From Polytrichum commune (Eukaryota > Streptophyta > Polytrichopsida > Polytrichales > Polytrichaceae), in contig OX485803.1 of the NCBI GenBank assembly GCA_950295325.1, positions 77,205,554-77,269,553 on the forward strand: 64,000 bases of DNA, given 5' to 3'. Positions 22,468 to 34,134 of this stretch are shown piece by piece; the first letter of the stretch is position 1; every line of letters starts with the position of its first letter. The position numbers and the translations under genes are program-made. The notes under the pieces were generated by a model, which did no database searches, was not told the DNA's origin, and worked only from the letters and a program-made list of their open reading frames with translations.

Positions 22468-24350
22468 TAACTTAGTTCATGCATGCCAATGGAACATTTC
22501 TGAGGCTTGAGCTTCAACCCTACTTGGATAAGCTTCTAAAAGAAAGCATGTAGGTCTTTGGTGCAATCCCCGAATAACTTTTGAGTTCACACTAATGTCG
22601 TCTACTTAAACTAAGGCACGTTGCCATAATAGGTTGCCTAATACCACATCTATTAATCTTTAAAATGTGCTTGTGGCATTGCACGATCCAAAGGGCATGG
22701 GCATGGTGGTGTATTTGTGTAACCCTTCCCTACACACGAAAGTTGTTTTCCCCTTATAAGACTCATCCATGGGTACCTGCCAAAAGCCCGCAACGAGATC
22801 AAGGTAGGAATATACGATGCCCCCCTAGAGTTGATCCAATGTGTCATCAATTATGGGCAATGGGTAGGTTTCCTTCTAGGTGAGTGAGTACAAGCATTGG
22901 TAATCTACACAAAAACAAACGGGTTGTCACATCCTTTCTTGTGACTAGCACCATGGGTGAGGCCCATGGGGATTGCAATGGTCTAGCCATTGACTACGTC
23001 TACAATTTGTTTACTTCTATTCTAATAATTTCTTTCTTTCTTTATGGCTTTCTTGTGTAGCATATTGCTTCACTAGTTTGCCTTTAGTCTCAATGTTGTG
23101 AGTAGCCATGTGAGTCTTTCCCAAGTCAGTGGGCCCAAGACTAAACATTTCCAAATTCCGCATAATCGATTTGGCTATGTAGTTTTTTTGCTCAATAATC
23201 AATGTCCTTCCTAGTTGTAGTTCCGAGTCTTCCGACATTACTATTAGAAATTGTTCTTTGTCTGCAGGGTGATGAGTATTGGCTTTATGTCTTCTTGTAC
23301 ATGTGTGATGGCAAACGACACTTCAAATTGGTGATGTATGAACAATTCGGGAGTTTCAATTCCCAATCCACCAATTGGGGGGACGCAAGTAAATCACTCA
23401 CCTTTGTCAATGGTATGCTTCAAGTTCTAGCTAAAAGTTGCCTTTTTCTTACCTTCAATGGGTGTCTAAGTGGCTTCGTAACGAGGAGCTTCAATTCAAC
23501 CTTATGTGCTCGATCATACATCCCATGTGCCATGAGGCAATGGTGGTTGCATGTCTATTTGCATAAGGGTTTTACTTCGACATAGTGTCCTTCTAGGCAT
23601 ACTATTGTCATGTGTGTATTATGGAGTTTCTATGAGAATGGCGCAATTTCACAGTCTTTGGTCACTCTACTTAATAAGAATTGGTGTGACACATGTATGG
23701 GGCATTCTCCCACCGCTCTTGGCTTGGTAATATCCCAAAGGTGTAGTTGTTGGTTTTGCACTTCGAAAGTAGAAAACACGTCCAATTCAAAGATTTATTT
23801 GTCTTGCCAACCCTTGGAGTTGGATTTTGAAGTTGTTTACATGAGATATATGCTTGCATCGTTACACTTTTCAACTAAGCTATCACAAGTTTGTGTGTCA
23901 TCCTCATGGTGAGGGTTTACGATTGTATGTCTAGTGTACATCATGTTTGCTCCAACCAATCCAATCCCAAGAGAATTTGGTCACATGTGCTGACTAGGGC
24001 TTGGACCCCTGCTACCACCCCTTGCACCCCAATTTGTACATCAACCATCCCTTTCAGTTTGTTGGTGTTGCATCAACAATGATCACATTCATGTGTGGTG
24101 CATCAACGACTTTTATTTTGAATAAGGATGCAAGTTGCACTGGTGTGAGATAACAACCTATGTCAACAATGCATGGCCTTTTGATGCCCTTGATGACACA
24201 TCGTTATGATCTAAGATTAATTTCCTTACCTTGAGCATGTTTCCTTTACACACAATTCATTAGCTTGAAACATGCTGACATGAATTTTGATTCAATGTGT
24301 ATGGGTTTGTAAGAGATGATTTTTTCCATCACCCATTCATGATGGAGCAT

Positions 24351-26520
24351 TTTAGTTTATAGGTTTTTCAACTATTACATCAAATTTTTTGGCCGTAACC
24401 TTGGATTTCAACTTTGGGATTATATCTAAAACATAGGGTCTGTAGTTAGGATGGACAAACAATCGGGGGAGGCTTAAAACGTGGTTTGTATAACATCTCG
24501 GTGTCATATATAAGTTTTATTAGGACAATGACATGATTATCTCATGTTACTTCATATTTGAATTGATAATTGGGTTATGATTTATAGGGTAAAGTCTCAC
24601 AAACTCTCATAGCATTACATACAATTGTGGTAGTCACTCAATTCACACTTTTTACCCCTAGCAATAGTATGACACTGAATTCATTTTAATTTTACCAAGT
24701 GTGGTGCTCAAGCATAGGCACAACTGTCAACAATAGTCTTGCATTTACTATCCCATTTTTTTCTCTTTACCAAACCAAGGACATTTTGTTATAGTCAATA
24801 GTCTTGAATTAATCAACTTGGAAATGGCAATGCAGTCATCCTAACATGGTTTTTGATATTCCTTCATTATTTTTTGATCTAATTAAATTGTCAAAAAAAT
24901 TCTTTTACCGAATCTCGGCCAGTACATTCCTCATTTGTAACCACAAAGGAAATATTGTCACCACAATATTGTCAATGGATCATGACAAGGTTTCTTAATT
25001 CATTCTCTTTAATTAATATCTATTATGATCTCAAGTTACCAATTTTTTTCTAATTTTTATCCATCAATCCAATCCCGAGACTATAGCCTAGTCAATTGAA
25101 TTACCGTGATGCATACAAATCCAAATCACTTAGTAACTTTCAAAACTTGCTGGAATCCAATCTTTACCGGCTATTGGCTTCCTCAAGGACCTCTCACAAT
25201 CCATAGCCTTTCCGTGGTAACCCTCACCCTTCCACAAACTACTGACCTTTCATGAGCCTCCTATCTTCTACATACGTCATCTCCAACAATCAATGTAGAA
25301 TCTCTGATATACTTCAGTGACATACATTTGCTAGTTTCTTCTTGAAATTGAATGTTGTTTCAATTCCTGCCGAAACAAAAACAAACCCCCAAAGAAAATG
25401 TCAAAAACTCTCAATGCAAACTCTCCCCAAATTCTTAGTGTTAGGAGATGTCTGCAGAGTGAGCGGGGCTTACTAAAAAGAACAACGAGAAGCCTCTTCA
25501 AGCTAAACCAAAACAAATGATGCACTCTACAAACACCTTAGAAACACGCACAAATTAGTTTGACATGTACGATATGGATTCACGAGTTTGGTATCACTCA
25601 ATAGAATATTTAGCCCTCACTAATTTTGGGATTCGGCAAAATAGTGTGTGTTACCGGAATTAGTACCACGTGCACTAAATTAGTGGAGTACAGAGCGACC
25701 TCGGGAGAAGGTGACCATTTAAGACCCGTCGACTGTGATGCCAAATCAGCATGGGAGCTTCGGTTCTCCTCCACTCAGGCTCAACAGATTCTTGGCTTCT
25801 GGTCCTTTGGCTATTCGCTCTGCCAAAGCCTTTCAAGCTTAACCGATTCGAGTGGGTCACTTAAAAGCGATTCTTGGGAGCCGATCCAAAGCCTTTTGTT
25901 TTTTCTATGGCGTGCATCATGGTTGTTGTAATAGTGGAAGCGAAGGTATCAACTCCACTAACTTACAAGGATCGAGTGGCCTTAGCTTGCCCTTGGTTGT
26001 GTGTGGTTGTAAATTTCATACATCTCCATGTTCGTGGATTTCGTAACCGTCTAGATGCATAGTCTAGGTTTAGGGTTAGAAGTGAGGATGTGTTTCACAT
26101 TTCCATGTGCCCCTATTGAACATTGGAAGCGTACGTTGTCCTCTAGTTCCAAACTTAGTTGTTTCATACGGTGTTTGAATGATGAAGGTCTAGTGGCATG
26201 CAACTCAAGGTGGATTCTCCCTACGTGGAATTTTACTTAGAGCGATCCACATGGAAAACAACTACACTAGTATGTGCAATTAGGTTGTCTTCACGAATAG
26301 GTGGCCTCTTTACTTAACGGAATGTAAGTGAGATTGCTCTGGTCACTTCAAAAAGGGCATGTTGGAAGTACTACTACATTGTTTATGGTACTTAGTGTCA
26401 CTTACCTTGTTTTGAGGCATATGCTAGGTTACACTAATGATCAACAACCTCCCCATCATTGTCACCTCATGACATTTGGTGTCCAAATGTGCTCACTAAT
26501 ACCTTGGCACCAATATACAA
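24351..26520. other. Intergenic DNA without a recognised gene
   Basis: This is mostly AT-rich with short frames. A somewhat GC-richer piece at 25620-26060 has overlapping frames in several phases but no family signature. Gypsy gag would be expected just upstream of the protease (higher coordinates), but I could not recognise it. Confidence 0.4.
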
Positions 26521-27640
26521 GGTGTATGCCTATACTACACAACAGTCTACAAATTGACTAAAAATGTACACAAATGACACTTAGCATTTGTATGCTCAAG
26601 AACATCTTCTCTCGCATACTAAAATGTAAACATGTGACACTTGCCATTAGTATGCTCAATAATATCTTCCACTTGCATCTCAAAGACAAAACAATCATCT
26701 CAATCAACCAAATGTGCTACGCTAAATGTAATGATGTAAATAGATTTAAACTTAAAGAGTCACTTATGTTGACGATCAACATCGTATTGGCAATTAGCGG
26801 AAGTGGCACTTTGAGACCTCTATGTGGCATCTAAGGTAGAGGGTGCTTAAACCAACACTTCAAGCTATTGCACATACATATGGCTATGTGGTTGATATAA
26901 AAAATATCTATTCATATTAGCCTTTGGGCTAAACATAGGTATCAAGAAATAAAATATATTTTTAGTCTAAATTATATATTTGATGAATATTCAAAGTCAA
27001 AACTATTAGCTTCCTTAAACCAATCCATAGGCCCTGTGTATGACAACCTCGCATATGACGAGGACCCCCACCTTCATTGCCTAGAACCAACACAACATAG
27101 TTGGGCACTAAACCCAAACTACATCAAAGCCCAAGTAGTTATGGTATGCAAAGCCACACGGCTACCTCCATGATCCCACCCGGTTCGCTTGCAAAACCAT
27201 CACCTTGCATCCTGGGAACCGATCCCCTTGCATCCCGAAAACCAACCCCCTTGCATCCCGGGAAATGGCCATGTTGTGCTTTGTTGGCCTACCTCCTTGG
27301 CGTTGTGAATGGAATGGCTAGAATAGGCATTGACAAGCCACCCTAATCCCACCTTGAACCAACCCGAGATAGAGTAGAGCCCGTTACCTACCCTACATGA
27401 AGGTAGTGGAGGTTGCTATGAGATGGCACCACTAATGACACCTAAAACCGTCACTATGTGGGCCCAGACACTCCTACACCGCCGGGTACGGTTCAAGGTT
27501 GTAGAATGTTGACAATTGGGAGACGTTTATAGGTGTTGGTTTTAGTTGGGGTGTTGGTTTGAGCACCCTCTACCTTAGTTCAGGGCTTTGCAAATAGTGT
27601 ACGTGACACTAAATACCATAACCGGTGTACTACTAAACCT
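26521..27640 (+). repeat. Dispersed repeat family S, copy 2, interrupted by a TA-flanked element
   Basis: Positions 26521-26833 and 27578-27640 together align with 2660-3025. The insert between them is annotated separately. Confidence 0.7.
26834..27575. mobile_element. 742-bp TA-flanked element with 25-bp TIRs
   Basis: Left TIR 26834-26858 (AGGTAGAGGGTGCTTAAACC...) and right TIR 27551-27575 differ at one of 25 positions. TA occurs on both sides (26832-26833 and 27576-27577). The related repeat at 2976-2977 has a single TA and no insert. The interior is moderately GC-rich and non-coding. The target suggests a Tc1/mariner-type non-autonomous element. Confidence 0.88.
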
Positions 27641-27911
27641 GTCGTAGTAGGTAGCACTCTTGGAATCTTATTAGTGTAACAACTTCCAAACCAAAATCAC
27701 CGGCCAGGCGGTTGGATTTTCTGACAAAGGACTTTGTCATAGGAGCTTAAATAACTATCCCATGGCCGGAAGGTTAGTAGTATCATTCCAGAAGGCAAAT
27801 CAGAAGGCCATGAAGCACAGTACTTCATGGAAATATATTGTACATTCGATCCACGCTCCCTGCTTAACTAACATGGTGGATGGTTGCTAAATTGTAACGT
27901 TTTTTTGACTA

Positions 27912-28131
27912 CACTGATTATCCCAATTAGTGTGTGTTAATATTCAGAGTTACGTAGTGCTACTACTATATCATGAGAATGTAATAGTTTACCAAGTAAA
28001 AGTCATTTATGTTTTATAATGTCTAAACACCCTATCGAACTTTTGCTAGTAAAAAATTGAACTCATGAGTAAGATATTATTGCATTGTGTAAACTATGAG
28101 TAGTAGCACACACTAATTGGGGTGATTAGTG
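27912..28131. mobile_element. 220-bp hairpin MITE
   Basis: The left end CACTGATTATCCCAATTAG and the reverse complement of the right end (CACTAATCACCCCAATTAG) match over about 25 bp, continuing through TGTGTG. No clear target duplication is seen. It is non-coding. Confidence 0.6.
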
Positions 28132-28469
28132 CAGCCTACTTCCCGTAGGTTATGGAACACGTGATCACACATCACATTGAATTTCTTCTTTGGCTTCGTG
28201 ATTGCACCAAAAGTAGTGAGATCCCCCCCCCTTTCCCCTTACAGCAAACTAAACAAGGGGTAAGAAAAACCAACAAACAATGTGGTTTGGTGGGTCAATG
28301 TCAAGAACAATGGCCATGATAGCTCCTCTCTTGTGACCTAGCTCAAATTTTTAAGGATTGCATCATATTGCCAACTTTAAATTTGGATCAAACAAAGAAA
28401 AAACCAAATGGCAGTCTTCATTGTGCATTGTGCGGCCAACATGCATATTCTCATGTTTCCAAATATAAA

Positions 28470-28760
28470 CATTATGCTACAAGATGCTTAGCAAATCCAA
28501 AGAAGGCCATAGTTGATTTCCTCATACTTTTTGGAGCTCGTATAAACATCTTATCTCCATCAAAGTGAAGAGTCTCATGCTCATTAACCCCTTCCCCTCC
28601 AAATTATGTTGATTGTTGAACCTAGACTGGTTATCATATGTTGAACATATAATCCAATCCCTTTTAGACACATGTCTTTTTGGTATCCATTCTTAAAGCC
28701 ACACCTAGCCAAACACCATTCAAATACAGGTGTCCGATGAGGATAAAAAATAAATTGAAT
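28470..28760 (+). repeat. Dispersed repeat family R, copy 3 (5' end missing)
   Basis: Shares the GGAGCT, CATCAAAGTGAAGA, TTGTTGAACCTAGA and AGCCACACCTA blocks with the copy at 2162. The first ~100 bp of the family are not present. Confidence 0.55.
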
Positions 28761-29246
28761 AAGGTTTGTTTTCCTTCTATGCTTTGAAGTGGATATCGCA
28801 ATGAAATGAAAACATTTTAAAGTCCGGGAAGTCGAAATGGCTATGGGGTTTTAATGAAGATTTTATATGTTGAAGGAAAATTCAACATACTACGAGAAAG
28901 ATACCATAACATTACTAAGTTGGCAAGTTGTGTTTAGCTACCTTGACTTCAAGTTTAGTTTGAAGCATTGGGATTCCCACATCCGGAGGCTATATTGTCG
29001 AATCTATTGCGGACTCGTGAACACAACTCATGAACTCAGTAATGTTATATCACACCATGACCATACAAACAATAATGTAAGTAACCAAATAACATCCGCA
29101 TACTTTACATGGAGACCATGTAACCTTACCACCAAGCATTTCAATGCATGATATCATGTGCATCATGTCATTTATCAAATCTTTCAAGAAGCGTAACTAA
29201 TATCTGCAATGGGTAGGATCATGCACTCATCACGATTCATCTTTTG

Positions 29247-29290
<44 letters not shown>

Positions 29291-29904
29291 AACCAAAAAG
29301 CTAAGGGGATTGTTAAATCAACCATAAAGACGCATCACATGGTCACATGAGTTGTCGAATTTTGAATTTTCATCGCACACTTGAAGAGGAGCAAGATATC
29401 AACTCTATGTTAGAATCAATAAACTTAGCCAACTAAAATGAATTTAACAACTTGGCCAAAACTTGTGTATGCGTCTCCATGGTTGTCTTAACTAGTGTGG
29501 TCAATTTAACAATCTCCAAAGCTCAAATGTTTTATTACTTCATTATCCGTTTTGGATTTCAAGTATGAAATCCCCACTATTGAAGAAGAATGTGCACTGA
29601 GGTCCATAATTGTAGAGAAAAAGGAACGTTACCCATAGATCTTTAATGAACACGGGAAGCGAGGAAACTACCACCAGATATTTGGAAGGCATATCAATAA
29701 TGTAAGAACTTTGAGAAGTCTTTTGTGAACAGAAGTGTGTTAGGTGATGAGTAGACCGGTGCCAAATGAAGGTCTTGGAACTTATGACAAGAGAGAGTCT
29801 TTTGAGTTGTCAAGGTCGTCGTGAGGGAACGAGACCCCGGTCTCTCATGCCATATGGATGAAAGCAAGGTTTGGCTCTCATCCAACTTTGGAAACTAAAG
29901 TAGA
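28761..29904. other. Intergenic DNA with an (AC)16(TA)5 microsatellite
   Basis: No gene is seen. The microsatellite lies at 29249-29290. Confidence 0.5.
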
Positions 29905-30590
29905 TGGGTCTTAAATGGTCACTTTTTCCAACTAGTCCACTTCTTTTGGGATATGAAATACACAATTAGTACAAGATGGTTAGCAAAACCAAATCAAGGT
30001 CATAGTCACTTTCCTCATTTTGTTTGGAGCTCATGCGAATGTTTTATTTATCATAGGTTCTCTTAGTTAAGTGGACAATGGAACTTTAAATGCTTATCAT
30101 ATTTTAAACATGTAGTTCAATCTCTTTTATATACATGCCTTCTTTTCGGATATCTATTCTTGGAGCCACACCTAGTACATATCACTTGAATTTGGATATA
30201 CGATAAGATAACCACCAAATTAGGCATGTGTACCTTATTGCTTTAAACACCTTTGGTTTTTGTGGAGGGGGCTTGTAGGGGGTTAGATGACCACCTCAAC
30301 CCCACCTCTAATAAGCATTTTGTGATCCCAAATTTTCCACCTCACATCATGTTTTGCGGTTGTTACAAAGTGAGGAAATTTGTGGTCATAATTAGGCTAA
30401 GTATTTGCAAATAGTTCAAAGTTCCCAAGAGGTGATAGAACCTTGGAACCTAAGTCATGGATCACTTCACATATAATCCATTAGTGATAATGAATAAGAT
30501 GTTCCTCTGAGCTCCAAACTTATGGGAATAGTGGCTACGACCTCAATTTGGAGGTGCTAACCCATCTTGTGCTAAGGGTAGTTTCCATGT
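29905..30590. repeat. Dispersed repeat family R, copies 4 and 5 as an inverted pair
   Basis: A + copy at about 29905-30215 is followed by a partial - copy at about 30460-30590 (GCACAAGATGGGTTAGCAC and GGAGCTCAGAGGAAC on the - strand). The spacer of about 250 bp is non-coding. This suggests R may be the end of a larger foldback element. Confidence 0.5.
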
Positions 30591-31179
30591 AGGTTGCTTG
30601 CCCACTAGAATCTAGATAACAACGGGTTGGCGGTGTTCTCGTGTAGATAAGCACAAGCCCCCAACCAACCACATTCCGGTGGCCTACTAGAATGTGGAGG
30701 GTTGTAGACATGGGCTACTAGACTTCCATACTCACACTAACACACTTTCTAACCTCCAAGTGCCAAACACTGAAGGATTGAAGATTGATTTTAGGAGGAG
30801 GAGGTTAGTAGGTGGGACCCGATTTGGGAAGATGAGAGTAGCTACACTAAATATGATATTTAGTGTCACCGATTCTAATTGTCAAGCTCAATATTAATTG
30901 TAAACCGCAGTGTAGTGTCACCAACACTAAATGTTAAGCCAACATTATTTGTCATTCCTTGTAATTTTTTTTTGGGGGGGGGATAATAGATTTATTGTGT
31001 TGCAATTACTGTCACTTTCCAAGTGATTTTCCATCCAAATTTCAATCATCCATGACAATATTTCATCACAAGTTGATAAGAGAAGGTAGGGTTTTGGCCA
31101 GTGGATGAATTCATCCATCACCCATGACAATATTTGTTCACTTATTCATAAGAATTGTCATCCGAAAAGTTGCCATATA

Positions 31180-31949
31180 GTCTAACCTCGTTAATACAAC
31201 ACCCTCGATATTACGACACATTTTTGCACATTTTTAAACCCTAAACCCTAAACCCTAAACCCTTTTTAGTTCAAAACTCCCTCTTTTGTACGACTACGAC
31301 ACTCGATAATGCGACATTTAGAATCTCCGTTTTGTCATATTAAAGAGGTAGTTAATGCTAAAATTCCTTTCATCTATACAATGTACATCTAAAATACATC
31401 CATTTTCACTTGGGAACTACTTGGGAACTTCACTTATCATTGGAAACTTAATGATAATTAGGATTACTAGAGTAGAATGGGCATGGTTGGGGTTAAAGTG
31501 GCCTCCTACTTAGTATGTTGCCTTGTACATGGGTGATATAGTATCACCGGTATCTTGATGCCAAACGTCATGCATCATTGTTGTCTAATTTTTCATCAGA
31601 GAACTCTTTATATTTTGGTGTTAATGAAATTATGAATTTCAAAAGTTAGTAGGGAATTTAGATATGACAATTGTTAACCTGGGTAGGCAACACCAAAGAT
31701 CTTTGGAATCCTATTTCAAGAGTTCTTGAGAATATTTGTATTTGTTTAAAGTTATAAGTTATTATTTCATACCATCCATATTGCTTAAACTCGTTGTATA
31801 TATTTTAAAGCTCATATTACTTATGTTTTCATATTCCCTCAATAGTACGACAATTTTATGCCATTTGTCATATTAATGAGAAGACGACACCTCGATAATA
31901 CAACTTTTTTTGTGTTTCCCAAACGTGTCATACTAAAGAGGGAGAACAA
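31180..31949. mobile_element. Probable pogo-like (Tc1/mariner) non-autonomous element nested in the MITE
   Basis: It lies between TA (31178-31179) and TA (31950-31951). The left end reads CTAACCTCGTTAATACAACA and the right end, reversed, reads TTCTCCCTCTTTAGTATGAC. They share an imperfect terminal repeat of CCTC..TTAATAC-type sequence, reminiscent of pogo/Lemi ends. Further CTCGATAATRCGAC motifs occur at about 31300 and 31890, in both orientations. There is no transposase. Four telomere-type units lie near its left end. Confidence 0.55.
31236..31263 (+). repeat. Interstitial telomeric repeat (AAACCCT)4
   Basis: Four perfect AAACCCT units, the Arabidopsis-type plant telomere sequence, lie inside the pogo-like element. 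Confidence 0.95.
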
Positions 31950-31975
31950 TATGACATTAAATATCATATTTAGTA

Positions 31976-33604
31976 TGATTGGCACATATAAACCCTGCCC
32001 CATCGGATTCCATGTACATTTGGATGAGTTTATCCTTATTCCCACTAGAATCTAGTGGGTGATGGCCTACATGGAAACTCACTTTCACATCCTAGGAGAA
32101 GTGCGGAAAAAAATTTAACCTTTTAAGACCCTTCTACCTTACACACACATAAACCAAAAAACCCAAAAAATCCACTCAAAAGAAAACCAAAAGCAAAAAA
32201 GAAAAAAGAAAATGAGGAAATAAAGGGAAGAAAAAGTGAAAAAAGGGAGGACTCCAAAGGAGGAAGTAATGTGCTCCGTTGTTCCGAAGCATGGGAAGCG
32301 GTAGTAGGTAGCAGACAACCGCCGCTTCTTCGCAGGCTCCTTCCGATGAATGCTGAATCATCGACATCTTTAGTAATTTGTGACCACGATCTTCCTTTCC
32401 CCTTTCCAGATTTGCACAAACACTTGGCAATCCTACGGAGATTTCCTCTTAACTTACTCTGCCACCTCCTCACATTTGCTGCATTGCTTGCTTCCCATGC
32501 TCCTCTCAACGAATGTACTGACATACCTCTCTATACGCACATTCGAGCATCCTTCTCCCACCACAATGAGGTGTAATTGAGAATCCTGTATCTCGTCTGC
32601 TTCAAGTGATGAGAATCTCACTCATGGACACAGGTGAGTTAAAACTGATGATGATCCTCCTCAGCAATTCACACTGTGCTGCAGCAATTCGCAGAACAAC
32701 TGGTTGTATGTATGTATTGATACGGGACGCAACAAGGATCCAAATGGCTTTGGTTGGTTCGTAGGATTAGGCGGGTTTTAGGTTGGGGTGAGACGGTTGG
32801 CATTTGGCAGGAAAAAAAAAACATTCTAGGCGCTATGATATGGTATGATATGATGTGTGAGTAGGTGTGAGAAATCGGGTGCAATGGGTGGTTGTGAGAA
32901 TTGGTGACCTATTTATCTGGTTGTGGTAGTTTCTTGACTTTTGTTTGAAATTGGGAGCTGGGAGGGATTTAAAGTCCCCTTTGCAACATTCGTAGGGATT
33001 GTAGCGCTGTTCAAAAGTAGGCCCGGCCTATCGGGAACGAATGATCCAGCCGCTGCTGTTTCTTGTGTCTGATGTTTCTGTAATTCCTCATGGGTAACTG
33101 ATAATCGTACTTAGCTGCATTCGAATATGGATACATAGTGGGGTGTGGTTTTTGGCCGAGTTTCGATAATCTTGGGCAACTTTATAATGGTCGGAGCTAA
33201 GCTAGGGGTTTTGTATGGGGTTCCTCGGGATACCAAGTTTTTGTGCAAACCTCGGAAATGGGCGGGACAAAGAGGACAGAAGCGAGGTTGCTTCGATTTA
33301 CTTACGAGGTGGTTGCACTTTTTGGGTAATGTGGGTTCAATGCCTGAAAGAAGCCGGCGGTCGTGGGCGAGCTGTGGTGGTAGGACAGTGGATGGAATCT
33401 GATTTTCTTGGCGCTCCGTGCAGGATATTGGGGACATACAATACATGACGAGGGTGGTGGTACCGGCAATGCGTGGGATTGCACAACAGCAGTTGCCTCC
33501 TCCTCTTTCTCATTGCTGCTGCTCTGGTGAGGCCTGCATTGCTGCTGCAAGGATCGTCACCGCTTTGTAGTGTAGTTGTGATTGCTTTGCTTCGGCTGGG
33601 CGTC
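31976..33604 (+). promoter_or_regulatory. Upstream region and probable 5' leader of the BOR gene
   Basis: The first part is AT-rich. A strongly purine-rich tract (A/G on the + strand) lies at about 32155-32262. GC content rises from about 32270 to the start codon. A donor-like CAG|GTGAGT at 32632-32639 could mark a leader intron, but no acceptor can be assigned with confidence. Several upstream ATGs exist. The AUGUAA minimal uORF used by flowering-plant BOR1 leaders for boron-dependent translation was not found in 32581-33604. Confidence 0.4.
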
Positions 33605-34103
33605 ATGGGGAAGGCTGTCGTGCCTATGCGCGGCATTCGTGCGGATTTCAAGGCTCGCCTGGCATGCTACAAGCACGACTGGATCGGTGGCTTCAACTCC
33701 GGCTACCGGTGCGTGAGAGAGAGAGAGACAGACTTTGTGCCCTTCCCTCTTCTCCTTCTGTTCTTGCAAACAAAACAAAATCCAATATTGCAGTAGCCAA
33801 CCTTGGATTCCTCAGGCATTGTGCTTCTTCTTCCGATGCTGTTCTTCTGTTGTTGCAAAGTAAAGAGAATACAATGCTTAACCCAACTAGGAGTGGGAAA
33901 TAGTGGTTCTTAGTCTTCCTTATATCTGTGAGCATGCGGCAGGCATTGTGGTGCGGTTTCTGAGTCACTTGAAGAGTGCCGGGTAACCAGTCTGTGAGCC
34001 CTATTGCCTGTGTGGCTGAAGGCGTGATGGGTAGATTTGGGCCTGAAGTTAAGGCAAAACTGTGTTAAGTTTCATCTTTGTAGCTTGATGCCTCATGCTC
34101 TGA

Positions 34104-34134
<31 letters not shown>

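Larger units (their letters stand above)
18382..24350 (-). pseudogene. Decayed Ty3/gypsy retrotransposon pol (protease, RT, RNase H) with nested elements
   Basis: Reading leftward: a pepsin-like protease motif (Ile-Val-Asp-Ile-Gly, about 24155-24175); a pre-RT block with Phe-Ser-Leu-Gly-Pro-Thr-Asp-Leu-Gly (about 23140); RT blocks Tyr-Pro-Leu-Pro-Ile-Ile-Asp-Asp (about 22880), Tyr-Leu-Asp-Leu-Val-Ala-Gly-Phe-Trp-Gln (about 22800), Phe-Gly-Ser-Cys-Asn-Ala and Val-Asp-Asp-Ile (22591-22605); Gly-Ile-Lys-Pro-Asp-Pro-Lys-Lys (22077-22100); Pro-Leu-Tyr-Arg-Leu-Leu-Lys-Lys (21611-21650); RNase H start Lys-Pro-Tyr-Tyr-Leu-Gln-Ile-Asp-Ala-Ser (about 19205-19235) and RNase H end (18606-18382). Stops, frameshifts and four inserts (22137-22467, about 21660-21950, 19270-21543, about 18655-19125) inactivate it. 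Neither LTRs nor integrase were identified. Confidence 0.85.
30845..31973 (+). mobile_element. Palindrome-ended MITE family P, copy 3, split by another element
   Basis: The left portion 30845-31179 matches the copy at 22137. The terminal piece (TTAAATATCATATTTAG) resumes at about 31952. TA precedes the left end (30843-30844), and TA follows the right end (31974-31975). Confidence 0.75.

Noticed and set aside
31236-31263. Chromosome end or large telomeric block
   Set aside because: Only four units, embedded in a transposon with normal DNA on both sides.
33473-33604. N-terminal extension of BOR in the open frame upstream of 33605
   Set aside because: The extension begins with GTG, not ATG, and the family N-terminus aligns from the ATG at 33605.
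32581-33604. AUGUAA minimal uORFs controlling BOR translation
   Set aside because: I scanned the stretch and found no ATGTAA. Other upstream ATGs exist but are not this device.
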